The position numbers were made by a program, and so were the translations under genes. From contig NZ_CP069349.1 of NCBI RefSeq assembly GCF_021497505.1, positions 893,861-957,860 on the forward strand: DNA of 64,000 bases, in the 5' to 3' direction. The notes beneath the pieces were generated by a model. It was given only the letters and a program-made list of their open reading frames with translations, was not told the origin of the DNA and did not search any database. Positions 1 to 8,335 of this stretch are shown piece by piece (positions within the stretch are counted from its first letter, which is position 1; each line of letters begins with the position of its first letter). This stretch comes from Turicibacter sp. TJ11. GTDB lineage: Bacteria > Bacillota_I > Bacilli_A > MOL361 > Turicibacteraceae.

Positions 1-191
1 GCTACATATACTTTTTTATTATGTCTTTTAATCAATTCAACGGCTTGACGTAACTCGTCCATTTTAAAGTGACCAGCCAAGCGTAAGCCGAATTTTTCCT
101 CACCGATAATAAAGGCATCGGCACCTGCTTCAATTAATGCTTCAATCTCATGTAATCCATGAGGTGTAACAACTAATTCTGGTTTTTTCAT
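1..191 (-). CDS. trhP1: Peptidase U32 family protein, tRNA hydroxylation protein TrhP1 (YrrN-like), 5' part only
   Basis: Only the N-terminal 63 or so residues lie in the window; the gene runs off the left edge. The start reads MKKPELVVTPHGLHEIEALI, followed by EAGADAFIIGEEKFGLR, typical of the U32 family N-terminus. U32 proteins next to trmR (B. subtilis yrrMNO) are needed for prephenate-dependent 5-hydroxyuridine formation at the tRNA wobble position, which TrmR then methylates. trmR lies 2 kb upstream on the same strand, so the functional pair is kept, although a GGDEF gene now separates them. The ribosome binding site is weak (GTGAG about 8 nt before ATG). The call as TrhP1 and not TrhP2 rests on gene order. 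Confidence 0.75.
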   Translation of the reverse strand, partial: MKKPELVVTPHGLHEIEALIEAGADAFIIGEEKFGLRLAGHFKMDELRQAVELIKRHNKKVYV

Positions 192-556
192 TTTATCAAC
201 TCACTTTATAATAATGACAATATAAGATTATAAACTACTTGAAAGATAATTGCACTGATTTTGATTTATTTTTATCTAAAATCTCTGATAATCCTCAATC
301 ATTCAACATATTTTAAATGAATGAAATTATTTTTTCACCCTAATCAAGATGATGATTAATTTATTTTAATTTTTTATGTTAACACCTATGAAACGTTTAA
401 ATGAGATGCTTCTTTTCTTATTTATTATGGATAAGAGAAGTGCTTTTTTATCAAAAAACCATTTCTTTATTCTTTTTTTCATTAAACTCAGGTCAATCAC
501 TGTTTTTTTATTATATACTAGGGTTTTTATTCATTACTTTTAGTATTTAATGTTGA
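192..556. other. Intergenic region between the GGDEF gene and trhP1
   Basis: AT-rich and without a convincing gene. A TATAAT on the minus strand (227-232), with TGCAAT about 16 nt upstream, could be the trhP1 promoter. An imperfect hairpin at about 395-445 followed by a T-run reads as a terminator on the plus strand, although no plus-strand gene is seen before it. Confidence 0.35.
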
Positions 557-1723
557 TTAAATGTCATAAATCACATGATTTTTACCCGCTTGTTTCACAC
601 GATATAATAATTGATCCGTTTTTTCATAATTTTCTTCATAACTTAATGAGCAGTCAAATGTTCGAACCCCCATACTAATCGTGAGTTGTGGCTGTAAATT
701 TAACTGTTTGAGTTCATCAAATAACTGATTAATTTGATTTTGCAACTTCGATTCTTCTTCTGTCAGTAATATTGCAAATTCATCTCCACCGATTCGATAA
801 CTAACCTCTTTAAAAATACGTTGCAAAAGTCGTCCTAATGTTGCTAGATAAGAATCTCCCTTATGATGTCCATACGTGTTATTCAAGTCTCTAAGTCCAT
901 CTAAATCAATAATTCCAAGATAACAGTTTTTATTTTCCAAACGATAGATTGATGAAATGTCTTCCATGAATTTATGGCGATTATACACACCTGTCAACTG
1001 ATCGACGTAGGCTAGTTTTCCATAATAATGCTCCTTCGTCACATCTTTACCGACAAAGAATATGCCTTTTTTATATTTTAACTTTCTCACTTTATAAACG
1101 ACATCCCCTGCCTCTTCGTAAGTAATCACCTCTCCATTTTGTAACGTTAATAAATCACTATTGATACAGTGCATCGCTAATTCAGGTGATAGTAGCTCGT
1201 GATCGGTTAGATTTAAGACCTCTTCCTTACTTTTGCCTAAAAATTGAGCATAAGCTTTATTAATATATTGATATTTTAACTGTTCATCTTTATAGCACAG
1301 TAATTCATCGATACTATCTAAAAGATTTTCAATTAAATTCGATGACTGATGATTACAAGTTATGTCTTGAAGTTCCATCACCACATGGCCATCTAGCCAC
1401 TGAACTGAGCCATTTAAGCGACGCTGACTTGTTTTAGTATCAACTAAAAAATGATTTAATGATCGACGTTTTTTATCACAAGCTACTTCTTTTAGCACGT
1501 GTAACACATCACACATCTGCTCATCACAGCATTGACAACACGTAACATCTAAACAAAAATTAGTCTGAGATGTCCATAAATGAGTTAACAGTGGACACGA
1601 TTCATGACTTAAACTTTCCATATATGGATTAACATAAAGAACATTTAGCTGTTCATCAAAAACGACGAATCCTGTTTGAGAAGACTCTAAAATAGTCTTA
1701 AACATGTTATTTTCTACTTTCAT
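557..1723 (-). CDS. PAS-PAS-GGDEF protein, probable diguanylate cyclase with a Cys-rich sensor segment
   Basis: A 388-residue protein predicted to make cyclic di-GMP from two GTP. The C-terminal domain has an intact GGDEF at residues 312-316 (RIGGDEFAIL) and the upstream LTGVYNRHKF and YGHHKGDSYL motifs. No RxxD inhibitory site is visible just before GGDEF, so classical product inhibition may be absent. Two PAS-like segments precede it (about 8-120 and 130-230), with no membrane segment, so it is cytoplasmic. The first PAS carries a cysteine cluster (C57, C62, C63, C65, C66, C71, C82), which suggests metal or redox sensing; that is inference. It is inserted between trmR and trhP1, which are adjacent in Bacillus, with about 440 and 365 bp of flanking non-coding DNA, so it is its own unit. 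The start is uncertain because AAGGAG lies 14 nt upstream; Met7 is an alternative. Confidence 0.85.
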   Translation of the reverse strand: MKVENNMFKTILESSQTGFVVFDEQLNVLYVNPYMESLSHESCPLLTHLWTSQTNFCLDVTCCQCCDEQMCDVLHVLKEVACDKKRRSLNHFLVDTKTSQRRLNGSVQWLDGHVVMELQDITCNHQSSNLIENLLDSIDELLCYKDEQLKYQYINKAYAQFLGKSKEEVLNLTDHELLSPELAMHCINSDLLTLQNGEVITYEEAGDVVYKVRKLKYKKGIFFVGKDVTKEHYYGKLAYVDQLTGVYNRHKFMEDISSIYRLENKNCYLGIIDLDGLRDLNNTYGHHKGDSYLATLGRLLQRIFKEVSYRIGGDEFAILLTEEESKLQNQINQLFDELKQLNLQPQLTISMGVRTFDCSLSYEENYEKTDQLLYRVKQAGKNHVIYDI

Positions 1724-2126
1724 CTGCTTAATCGCATCTCCTTTATTATAAAACTTTTCAATTCATTTAAATGTCATAACGATAAGACTTTAACTTAATA
1801 AGGTGTATGACAAAGTCTATTTGACTTTTCATCACTCTTTAATACTTACTTGAACTTTAAGTTATTCTATCAAAACAATGATAACTTAACAGCCTATCAC
1901 CCAGGGGTCTCTATTTTTCAAAATCAATCGATCTTTTTTATTGATAATCTTACCTCAATTCATCATCAAAACATTCTGACATTCACTCAAATCTTTTAGT
2001 CAACTAGACTTGTTAATTTTTTATCACGAGTGATGACCACTCGCTTAGATTCCACATATAACAAAATTATCGATTTTTGTCAAATAATGTCCTTTTTAAA
2101 GGTCGTCATTTGTCCTCAAACGACAA
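1724..2126. other. Intergenic region upstream of the GGDEF gene
   Basis: No gene seen. It contains a 20-nt motif at 1890-1909 that recurs with 17 of 20 matches at 52240-52259. On the minus strand the motif lies about 170 nt before the GGDEF start, so it may belong to that gene's leader. Confidence 0.4.
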
Positions 2127-2156
2127 AAACCATCGTTAGCGAACTAACGATGGTTT
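2127..2156 (-). terminator. Rho-independent terminator after trmR
   Basis: A perfect 13-bp stem (AAACCATCGTTAG with its complement) closes a TTCG loop on the minus strand and is followed by a T-run. It lies 5 nt after the trmR stop and ends the mltG-trmR transcript. Confidence 0.85.
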
Positions 2157-2161
2157 CATTT

Positions 2162-2812
2162 TTATTTAATTGTTTTCTTTAAGCTAATCGCTACCCCATC
2201 ACCAATTGGAAGTAATAGTGTGTCGTAGTCTGGATGATTCGCTAACCAGTCATTATATCGGTTAATTTTACGAACTAATTGCTTTAAATTACGACTTTGC
2301 TTTTGATTATTATCAAAAATATGACCATGGAAAATTAAGTTGTCACTAATAATCATTCCATCTTCATTTAATAACGACTCATATTTTTCAAAAAACTTTT
2401 GATATTGAGCCTTTGCAGCGTCAATGAAAATAACATCATATTTTTGAATGGGTAACTCTTCATTTGCGATTTCGAGTGCATCTGCCTCAATTAACGTTAC
2501 TTGATCTTGAATCGATGAACGTTCATGATACGCGACTGCTTCTTGATAACGTTTAGTATCACGTTCAATACTCACAATTTGTGCATGAGGTAAATGTCTA
2601 GCCATCATAAGTGAAGAATAGCCAATGGCTGTTCCTATTTCTAAAATCGCTTTGGGTTGTTTAATGCGTAATAATTGAAGCATTAATTCAAGTCCTTGAT
2701 CTTGAATAATTGGCACATCAAATTCTTCTGCGTATTGCTTCATTTCTAATGAAAGATCATCATGAATGATCGTCTTAAAACGACTCATTAACTCTAATAA
2801 TTGTTCGTTCAT
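2162..2812 (-). CDS. trmR: tRNA 5-hydroxyuridine methyltransferase TrmR (YrrM), O-methyltransferase family
   Basis: A 216-residue SAM-dependent O-methyltransferase. By family and position (yrrM in B. subtilis) it methylates 5-hydroxyuridine at tRNA position 34 to 5-methoxyuridine. The SAM-binding loop LEIGTAIGYS is at residues 57-66, followed by the acidic SIERD strand end and FIDAAKAQY with D131 in the metal and catalytic region; DNLIFHG is also typical. The length fits the family. AAGGTGG lies 7 nt before the ATG. It follows mltG by 18 nt, probably co-transcribed, and ends in a strong terminator. The substrate-making partner trhP1 is at the left edge of the window. Confidence 0.88.
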   Translation of the reverse strand: MNEQLLELMSRFKTIIHDDLSLEMKQYAEEFDVPIIQDQGLELMLQLLRIKQPKAILEIGTAIGYSSLMMARHLPHAQIVSIERDTKRYQEAVAYHERSSIQDQVTLIEADALEIANEELPIQKYDVIFIDAAKAQYQKFFEKYESLLNEDGMIISDNLIFHGHIFDNNQKQSRNLKQLVRKINRYNDWLANHPDYDTLLLPIGDGVAISLKKTIK

Positions 2813-2830
2813 TTCTTTACCACCTTATTG

Positions 2831-3922
2831 TTACTTACAAACGCTCGTTCCTGCCTCATAAGATGGAAGCAAGTGCTCGCGATAAAATGCCATGTGTTCT
2901 TCGTATGTTTTGAAAAAATGTGTTTTTCCATCCACACAACTAAACATGTCTGCAATAAAGTACACATACTCATGCTGCTCTGGTTGTAACACAGCTTTAA
3001 CGGCATCTAATGTTGGGCTGCTGACAGGGCCAATTGGAATTCCTTGTGTCACGTATGTATTATAAGGCGACTCCACTTTCGTCATCGCTTCCGTCACACG
3101 AACCGCATGTTCCCCTAAAGCATATAAAACCGTCATATCACTTTGTAAATACATTCCTGAATGAATTCGATTTAAAAAGACACCCGCCACAGTCGGCATC
3201 TCTTCTATGCGCTGTGTTTCTCCTTCAATAACAGAAGCTAATGCCATGACTTCATGAATGCTTAACTCGCTTTGATCAAATAACTCACGGACTTGATTCA
3301 GCTTACTTTCTGTTAAATCTAATAATTGATGCGTTAACTCATCAACCGTGTACACGCCTTCAGCAAATGCATAAGTAATCGGATAAATATATCCTTCAAG
3401 TGGGTATTTAATGCCTTCTTGTAAAATATCATCCGTTAAAAACCAATACTCATCAATTAACTGCTCTAAGTAGTCTTTGCGACTCCACTCTGCTAACAAA
3501 TCTTCAGCAGTTAAGTTGACTAAAGGTGACATCGCGGCTGCAATATATTCTAAGTCATAACCTTCAGGAATGGTCACTTTAACCATATTAGGTTCAATAA
3601 CATCGCCCGTTTCAAACTTTTCATAGATTTGTTCTAAACTTAAGGAAGGAGATAAGGCATATTCACCGGCTTGAATATGTGACCACCCCTTAAATCGAAC
3701 AATTAAATCCGCGACTTTAGGATGATCAATGAGTCCTAATTCAGCTAATTGTTGATTCACTTTTTTAGTTGTAGAACCAAGCTCGATTTTATAATTGATC
3801 ACTGTTTCATCTTGAGGATTTATCGGATTCATCGTCTCTTGATAAAGATAATATCCGTAACCACCAGCGGCCAAGATTCCGACTAAGATGATGATCATTA
3901 TGTTTTTCATCATTTTCTTCAT
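2831..3922 (-). CDS. mltG: Endolytic murein transglycosylase MltG (YrrL)
   Basis: A membrane-anchored lytic transglycosylase that cuts nascent peptidoglycan strands. I use the ATG at 3922 (363 residues) because the upstream in-frame GTG at 3931 is part of the AGAGGTG ribosome binding site. One N-terminal membrane helix (about residues 6-26) is followed by a LysM-like region (about 40-110) and the YceG catalytic domain with LASVIEGE, whose Glu is the conserved catalytic residue, then VFLNRI, LQSD and SPYNTY, all family hallmarks. The gene sits in the conserved yrrK-yrzB-yrrL-yrrM order. An inverted repeat separates it from yrzB. Confidence 0.9.
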   Translation of the reverse strand: MKKMMKNIMIIILVGILAAGGYGYYLYQETMNPINPQDETVINYKIELGSTTKKVNQQLAELGLIDHPKVADLIVRFKGWSHIQAGEYALSPSLSLEQIYEKFETGDVIEPNMVKVTIPEGYDLEYIAAAMSPLVNLTAEDLLAEWSRKDYLEQLIDEYWFLTDDILQEGIKYPLEGYIYPITYAFAEGVYTVDELTHQLLDLTESKLNQVRELFDQSELSIHEVMALASVIEGETQRIEEMPTVAGVFLNRIHSGMYLQSDMTVLYALGEHAVRVTEAMTKVESPYNTYVTQGIPIGPVSSPTLDAVKAVLQPEQHEYVYFIADMFSCVDGKTHFFKTYEEHMAFYREHLLPSYEAGTSVCK

Positions 3923-3941
3923 GAACTTCACCTCTAAAATA

Positions 3942-3984
3942 AACAGTGCAAAAATGCACCTTAAAGGTTCACTCTTGCACTGTT
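3942..3984 (-). other. Inverted repeat between yrzB and mltG
   Basis: A 9-bp perfect inverted repeat (AACAGTGCA with TGCACTGTT) encloses smaller nested hairpins (GTGCA with TGCAC). No clear T-run follows, so it may be a processing site or weak attenuator in the yrzB-mltG message and not a terminator. Confidence 0.4.
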
Positions 3985-3993
3985 ACTTATGAA

Positions 3994-4290
3994 TTATTCT
4001 TCACCTTCAGCTTCTTCGTCAGCTAAGAATGTGTTAATGACTTCTTCGATCATATCCCACTCTGCATCTGTTTCAACTGGTAATAATTCTCCACCTTCGT
4101 TGTTTTCAGTCGGAACGTAAGCTGAAACGTGTAAATCTACGTTTCCATCTTCATCTTCGTGCTCTGCTCCAGCTGGATAATAAACAACATATGATTTATT
4201 GTAATCATCTGAATCGAATGTGAATAAGATTTCACATAATAATTCATTTCCATTTTCGTCGATAACTGTTAATTGATTTTCGTCTAACAT
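3994..4290 (-). CDS. yrzB: DUF1292 family protein YrzB
   Basis: A 98-residue, very acidic protein of the DUF1292 family, whose function is not established. The first half has the family-type pattern [10 protein letters not shown] followed by [18 protein letters not shown]; the tail is rich in Glu and Asp. The ATG at 4290 is chosen since the upstream GTG (4299) overlaps the AGAGGTG ribosome binding site. It is the third gene of the ireB-ruvX-yrzB set, a pairing kept across Firmicutes, which suggests a link with RuvX or IreB though none is proven. Confidence 0.85.
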   Translation of the reverse strand: MLDENQLTVIDENGNELLCEILFTFDSDDYNKSYVVYYPAGAEHEDEDGNVDLHVSAYVPTENNEGGELLPVETDAEWDMIEEVINTFLADEEAEGEE

Positions 4291-4312
4291 GATTAACACC
4301 TCTTGTTTTATT

Positions 4313-4744
4313 TTACACGAATGAACGTGCTTGATTTGAATCTAAGTAGCTTTGTAAAATGATTGTTGCTGCCATTTTATCGACAACTTTTTTTCTTTTA
4401 TTACGGCTAACATCAGCTTGAATTAAAACGCGCTCAACCTGCATGGTTGTTAGGCGCTCATCCCATAAAATTATAGGAACATTCGTCGCTTCTTCTAATT
4501 TTTTGGCAAAATCTTGTGTCACTTGTCCACGTTCTCCGATTGATCCATTCATATTTTTAGGTAATCCTAAAACAATTTTTGAAACGTGTTGTGTTTTGAC
4601 TAGTTGCTGAACGTGTTGAATTGCTTTTTTATAATGATTCTCTTCAAAGCGGAACGTTTCGACTCCGTGAGCCATCATACCTAGGGCATCGCTAATCGCA
4701 ATCCCTAGTGTACGTGTTCCTAAGTCTAATCCAAGTGTTTTCAT
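4313..4744 (-). CDS. ruvX: Putative pre-16S rRNA nuclease / Holliday junction resolvase-like RuvX (YqgF/YrrK)
   Basis: A 143-residue RNase H-fold protein. The N-terminal [16 protein letters not shown] contains the first catalytic Asp. [16 protein letters not shown] and the WDERLTT motif with its acidic residue follow, and the C-terminal [14 protein letters not shown] carries the last Asp. E. coli YqgF trims the pre-16S rRNA 5' end; a role in recombination has also been proposed. The start overlaps the ireB stop in an ATGA arrangement, so the two are translationally coupled. Confidence 0.9.
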   Translation of the reverse strand: MKTLGLDLGTRTLGIAISDALGMMAHGVETFRFEENHYKKAIQHVQQLVKTQHVSKIVLGLPKNMNGSIGERGQVTQDFAKKLEEATNVPIILWDERLTTMQVERVLIQADVSRNKRKKVVDKMAATIILQSYLDSNQARSFV

Positions 4745-5007
4745 TTTTTAGTTTCAACAAACTTTTCTAATAAGACTTCAATAATTTCATCACGTTCAAT
4801 TTGTTGGATTTTATTTCTTGCCCCTTGATAGCTTGAAATATAAGCGGGATCTCCTGAAATCAAGTATCCAACGACTTGATTAATTGGGTTATATCCTTTT
4901 GTTTCTAATGCATCAAACACATCTGTTAAAATGACTTCAACAGTTTCATTTGGACTTAACTTGCTTTGCAGCGCGTCGTCTAGCATCATAGTATGATTTG
5001 ACATCAT
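4741..5007 (-). CDS. ireB: IreB family regulatory phosphoprotein (YrzL, UPF0297)
   Basis: An 88-residue protein of the UPF0297/IreB family. In Enterococcus faecalis IreB is phosphorylated by the PASTA kinase IreK and lowers cephalosporin resistance. Family features are visible: [42 protein letters not shown] and a charged C-terminal helix. The ATG at 5007 gives the family length; two in-frame GTG codons upstream (5019, 5016) lie within the GGTGGTGAG binding site. It is the first gene after alaS and overlaps ruvX by 4 nt. Confidence 0.9.
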   Translation of the reverse strand: MMSNHTMMLDDALQSKLSPNETVEVILTDVFDALETKGYNPINQVVGYLISGDPAYISSYQGARNKIQQIERDEIIEVLLEKFVETKK

Positions 5008-5072
5008 GCAACTCACCACCCATAAATAGTCATTAACTCTATTTTACAATATTGTTAAAAGGATGAAAAGAA

Positions 5073-7694
5073 CTATAAATTATTTTTTAACCATTCATCA
5101 ACGTTTTGAAGAGCTTCATTGATTTTGCTTGCATCTTTAGCTCCGGCTTGCGCCATATCTGGACGTCCGCCTCCGCCTCCGCCACAAATGCTTGCTACTT
5201 CTTTAACAATCTTACCGGCATGAACACCTTGTTTCACATAATCACTTGTCACACCACAAGAGATTGCGACTTTGCCATCAACTGCACTTGCTAAAACAAT
5301 CACTGCAGATGTTAATTGTTGTTTGAATTCATCTACCATTTGACGTAAATGATTCATATCCACATCTACTAAGTTTGCCGTTAATACAGTGAACCCATTC
5401 ACTTCATGTGTATTATTGACAATTTCCTTCATTTTTAAATGCGATAATTTAGATTTTAATGATTCATTTTCACGATGTGCTTCTTTTAACTCGTCTAAGA
5501 CACCTTCCACACGCTCTTCTAGTAAAGCTGGCTTTGTTTTTAATGTCTCAGCTACAGCCGCGAAACGATTAATAAACGTATTCATGTATTCATAAGCGGC
5601 TTGTCCTGTTACAGCCTCGATACGGCGTGTTCCAGCTCCAATTCCTGATTCAGACACGATTTTGAATAATCCAATTTCAGATGTATTTGAAACGTGGCAT
5701 CCTCCACATAACTCGATGCTATACTCACCTGCCTTAACGACGCGAACCGTATCTCCATACTTTTCGCTAAATAAAGCCATGGCTCCCATTTCTTTAGCTT
5801 CGTCAATTGTTTTTTCAAACGTTTCAACTGCAAGTGATGCCCAAATTTTTTCATTCACGATTGTTTCGATACGTTGTAACTCTTCGTGCGTTAATCCTTG
5901 CATATTTGTAAAGTCAAAACGTAAACGTTCAGCTGAAACTAATGATCCTGCTTGGTTTGCATGCTCACCAATCACATCTTTTAACGCTTGGTGTAATAAA
6001 TGCGTAGCCGTATGATTTTTCGTTAACGCTAAACGACTATTGACTGTCACTGATGATGTAACTTCATCATTTAACGATAATGTTCCATGAACGTTTACCG
6101 TATGTAAATGTTGTCCATTAGGTGCTTTAATGACATCTAATACTTCAATCGTTGCATGAGGAGTTGTCATTGATCCTGTATCAGCTACTTGTCCTCCACT
6201 TTCTGCATAAAATGGTGTGACATCTAAAATAACTTGACCTTCACCTGTTAATGACTCAACCATTTCTCCATCTTTTAATAAGAAAATGGCTTTTCCAGTT
6301 GCTGTTAACTCATTGTATCCAACAAACGTTGATGCGTCTTTAAAGTTCATTAAAGCTTCGTTTTGTGATTGCATACTAGCCACGTCTTCACGTGCATTAC
6401 GCGCACGTTCACGTTGTGCTTCCATTTCAGCATCGAATCCTTCTTTATCCACTGTAAATCCAGATTCTTCAGCATATTCTAATGTTAACTCATATGGGAA
6501 TCCATAAGTATCGTATAACATGAACGCATCTTTTCCGTTGATTGTTTTTGTTTCACTCTTAGCCATTAATTCTGTTAAGATTTTTTCTCCATCCGTTAAT
6601 GTTTGACGGAAACGATCTTCTTCTGACTTAATGACTTTTTGAACTAATTCAACTTTATCGCAAACATATGGATAGTAATCTTTCATGATATCTGCAACGA
6701 CTGGAACTAATTCATACATAAACGCACGATCAATTCCTAAGTTTTTACCATAGCGAACCGCACGACGTAGTAAACGACGTAACACGTATCCACGACCTTC
6801 GTTTGATAATAAAGCCCCATCTGCTACTGCAAATGTTACTGTACGAACGTGGTCTGCAATCACTTTAAAGGCAACACCTGTTTCCTCTGTATAGCGAACA
6901 CCTGAAATTTCTTCTGTCTTTTTAATGATTGGCATAAATAAGTCTGTATCGAAGTTTGTTTCTACTCCTTGTAACACACAAGCCATACGCTCAAGACCCA
7001 TTCCAGTATCTATATTTTTATTTGGAAGTAATGGATATTCACTGCGATCTAATCCTTCTTTTGAATTAAATTGAGAGAAAACGATATTCCAAATTTCAAT
7101 GTAGCGATCATTTTCAATATCTTCTTCTAATAAGCGGATTCCAATGTTTTCAGGATCGTATTTTGTTCCACGGTCAAAGAAGATTTCTGTGTTAGGTCCA
7201 CATGGTCCTTCTCCAATTTCCCAGAAGTTATATTCCAGTTTAACGATATGATCTGGTTTAACACCTAATTTAATCCATAAATCATATGTTTCTTGGTCAT
7301 TTGGATAAATGGTTACATATAATAACTCTTTATCAAATCCAAACCACTCAGGTGAAGTTAATAATTCCCATCCCCAAGTAACCGCTTCTTCACGGAAGTA
7401 ATCTCCAATTGAGAAGTTTCCTAACATTTCAAAGAATGTATGGTGGCGGGCTGTTTTCCCTACATTTTCAATGTCATTCGTACGAATCGATTTTTGAGCA
7501 TTTGTAATACGTGGGTTTTTCGGAATTTCACGTCCATCGAAATATTTTTTTAAGGCCGCAACTCCACTATTAATCCATAATAACGTTGGATCATTTACAG
7601 GAACTAATGGTGCACCTGGTTCGATCATATGCCCTTTTGATTTAAAGAAGTTTAAATACATTGATCGAATTTCTGAACCTGTCATGTATTTCAT
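5073..7694 (-). CDS. alaS: Alanine--tRNA ligase
   Basis: Full-length class II alanyl-tRNA synthetase of 873 residues. The N-terminal aminoacylation domain has LLWINSGVA and the class II motif region [10 protein letters not shown]. The editing domain shows [11 protein letters not shown] and the C-x-x-x-H type site CGGCHVS. The DHHA1-type C-terminal domain ends in a glycine-rich [10 protein letters not shown] stretch and a short tail. Expression is controlled by an alanine T-box leader directly upstream on the same strand, with a sigma-A promoter before that. Downstream is ireB-ruvX-yrzB, the usual Firmicute order. Confidence 0.97.
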   Translation of the reverse strand: MKYMTGSEIRSMYLNFFKSKGHMIEPGAPLVPVNDPTLLWINSGVAALKKYFDGREIPKNPRITNAQKSIRTNDIENVGKTARHHTFFEMLGNFSIGDYFREEAVTWGWELLTSPEWFGFDKELLYVTIYPNDQETYDLWIKLGVKPDHIVKLEYNFWEIGEGPCGPNTEIFFDRGTKYDPENIGIRLLEEDIENDRYIEIWNIVFSQFNSKEGLDRSEYPLLPNKNIDTGMGLERMACVLQGVETNFDTDLFMPIIKKTEEISGVRYTEETGVAFKVIADHVRTVTFAVADGALLSNEGRGYVLRRLLRRAVRYGKNLGIDRAFMYELVPVVADIMKDYYPYVCDKVELVQKVIKSEEDRFRQTLTDGEKILTELMAKSETKTINGKDAFMLYDTYGFPYELTLEYAEESGFTVDKEGFDAEMEAQRERARNAREDVASMQSQNEALMNFKDASTFVGYNELTATGKAIFLLKDGEMVESLTGEGQVILDVTPFYAESGGQVADTGSMTTPHATIEVLDVIKAPNGQHLHTVNVHGTLSLNDEVTSSVTVNSRLALTKNHTATHLLHQALKDVIGEHANQAGSLVSAERLRFDFTNMQGLTHEELQRIETIVNEKIWASLAVETFEKTIDEAKEMGAMALFSEKYGDTVRVVKAGEYSIELCGGCHVSNTSEIGLFKIVSESGIGAGTRRIEAVTGQAAYEYMNTFINRFAAVAETLKTKPALLEERVEGVLDELKEAHRENESLKSKLSHLKMKEIVNNTHEVNGFTVLTANLVDVDMNHLRQMVDEFKQQLTSAVIVLASAVDGKVAISCGVTSDYVKQGVHAGKIVKEVASICGGGGGGRPDMAQAGAKDASKINEALQNVDEWLKNNL

Positions 7695-7732
7695 CTTTTG
7701 TCACCTCTTTTTAAGATTAAGTCTCTTTGAGT

Positions 7733-7963
7733 ATAAAAAAAGCCCTTACGAAATAAGGACGAATTGAACGCGGTACCACCTTAATTTTATTTTTTCATGA
7801 TGAAAAAATAACACTCAACAGCAATAACGGCGCTCACCGATAGGTTTTACCTACACTCAAGAAGTAGCTTTCGAGTATTTTTCGTTAGGATTTATCTCAG
7901 CCTAGAAATCCCTCTCTGTGAAACTTCAAATCTCTACTTTCTTCTATCAACATTTTACTATTC
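7733..7963 (-). promoter_or_regulatory. Alanine T-box riboswitch leader of alaS
   Basis: The minus-strand leader has the T-box signature AAGGTGGTACCGCG (plus positions 7769-7782) followed by a terminator: an 8-bp stem GTCCTTAT with a TTCG loop, then a long T-run (about 7735-7762). Upstream, the stem I region contains an AGAGAG box and a specifier candidate GCT (Ala codon, plus 7866-7868) in the context GAAAGCTAC. Uncharged tRNA-Ala is expected to favour the antiterminator and turn alaS on. Confidence 0.93.
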
Positions 7964-7969
7964 GACTCT

Positions 7970-7998
7970 ATTTTATCTATTTTAACGGCTAGTTTCAA
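7970..7998 (-). promoter_or_regulatory. Sigma-A promoter of alaS
   Basis: TTGAAA (7993-7998), a 17-nt spacer and TAAAAT (7970-7975) on the minus strand, placing the start just before the T-box leader. Confidence 0.8.
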
Positions 7999-8048
7999 GC
8001 TTTTTTTTGGATTTGATGAAAGATTTAGACAAAATGCTAAATCAAATA

Positions 8049-8079
8049 ATAAAAACTCTCTCTTTCGAGAGAGTTTTTA
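8049..8079 (-). terminator. Terminator after the 55-residue small gene
   Basis: A GC-containing stem ACTCTCTC with GAGAGAGT, flanked by A- and T-runs on both sides, so it can work in both directions. It directly follows the stop codon of the small gene at 8080. Confidence 0.8.
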
Positions 8080-8247
8080 TTAAAACGGCATCATATCATG
8101 AATGTAATCTTGCCAATGGCACATTTGTTTGCGATATTTTTTCATTTGTCGATGCATTCCTTTTTGATAATAATGTGGATCATCGTAATACATTAAAGTA
8201 ACGACTAGTGCCACTAAAAATAACACTAATAACATCATCTTTTTCAT
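8080..8247 (-). CDS. Small single-span membrane protein, 55 residues, unknown function
   Basis: Starts MKKMMLLVLFLVALVVTLMY, a basic tip plus hydrophobic helix, followed by a charged, aromatic C-terminal part (YYDDPHYYQKGMHRQMKKYR and on to DMMPF). GAGGTG lies 6 nt before the ATG and a strong terminator directly follows the stop, so it reads as a complete one-gene unit between recD2 and the alaS leader. The helix could be a membrane anchor or an uncleaved signal. I do not recognise a family. Confidence 0.65.
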   Translation of the reverse strand: MKKMMLLVLFLVALVVTLMYYDDPHYYQKGMHRQMKKYRKQMCHWQDYIHDMMPF

Positions 8248-8335
8248 CTCATTCACCTCACTTAAACATGATAGTTTTAGTTTGGGTGATTTTGATTTTT
8301 TTATGACTAAATGACAGCAAAGTTAAACATCCTTT

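Noticed and set aside
395-450. Terminator for the GGDEF gene
   Set aside because: The T-run is on the plus strand, so it does not fit a minus-strand gene; left as an unexplained hairpin.
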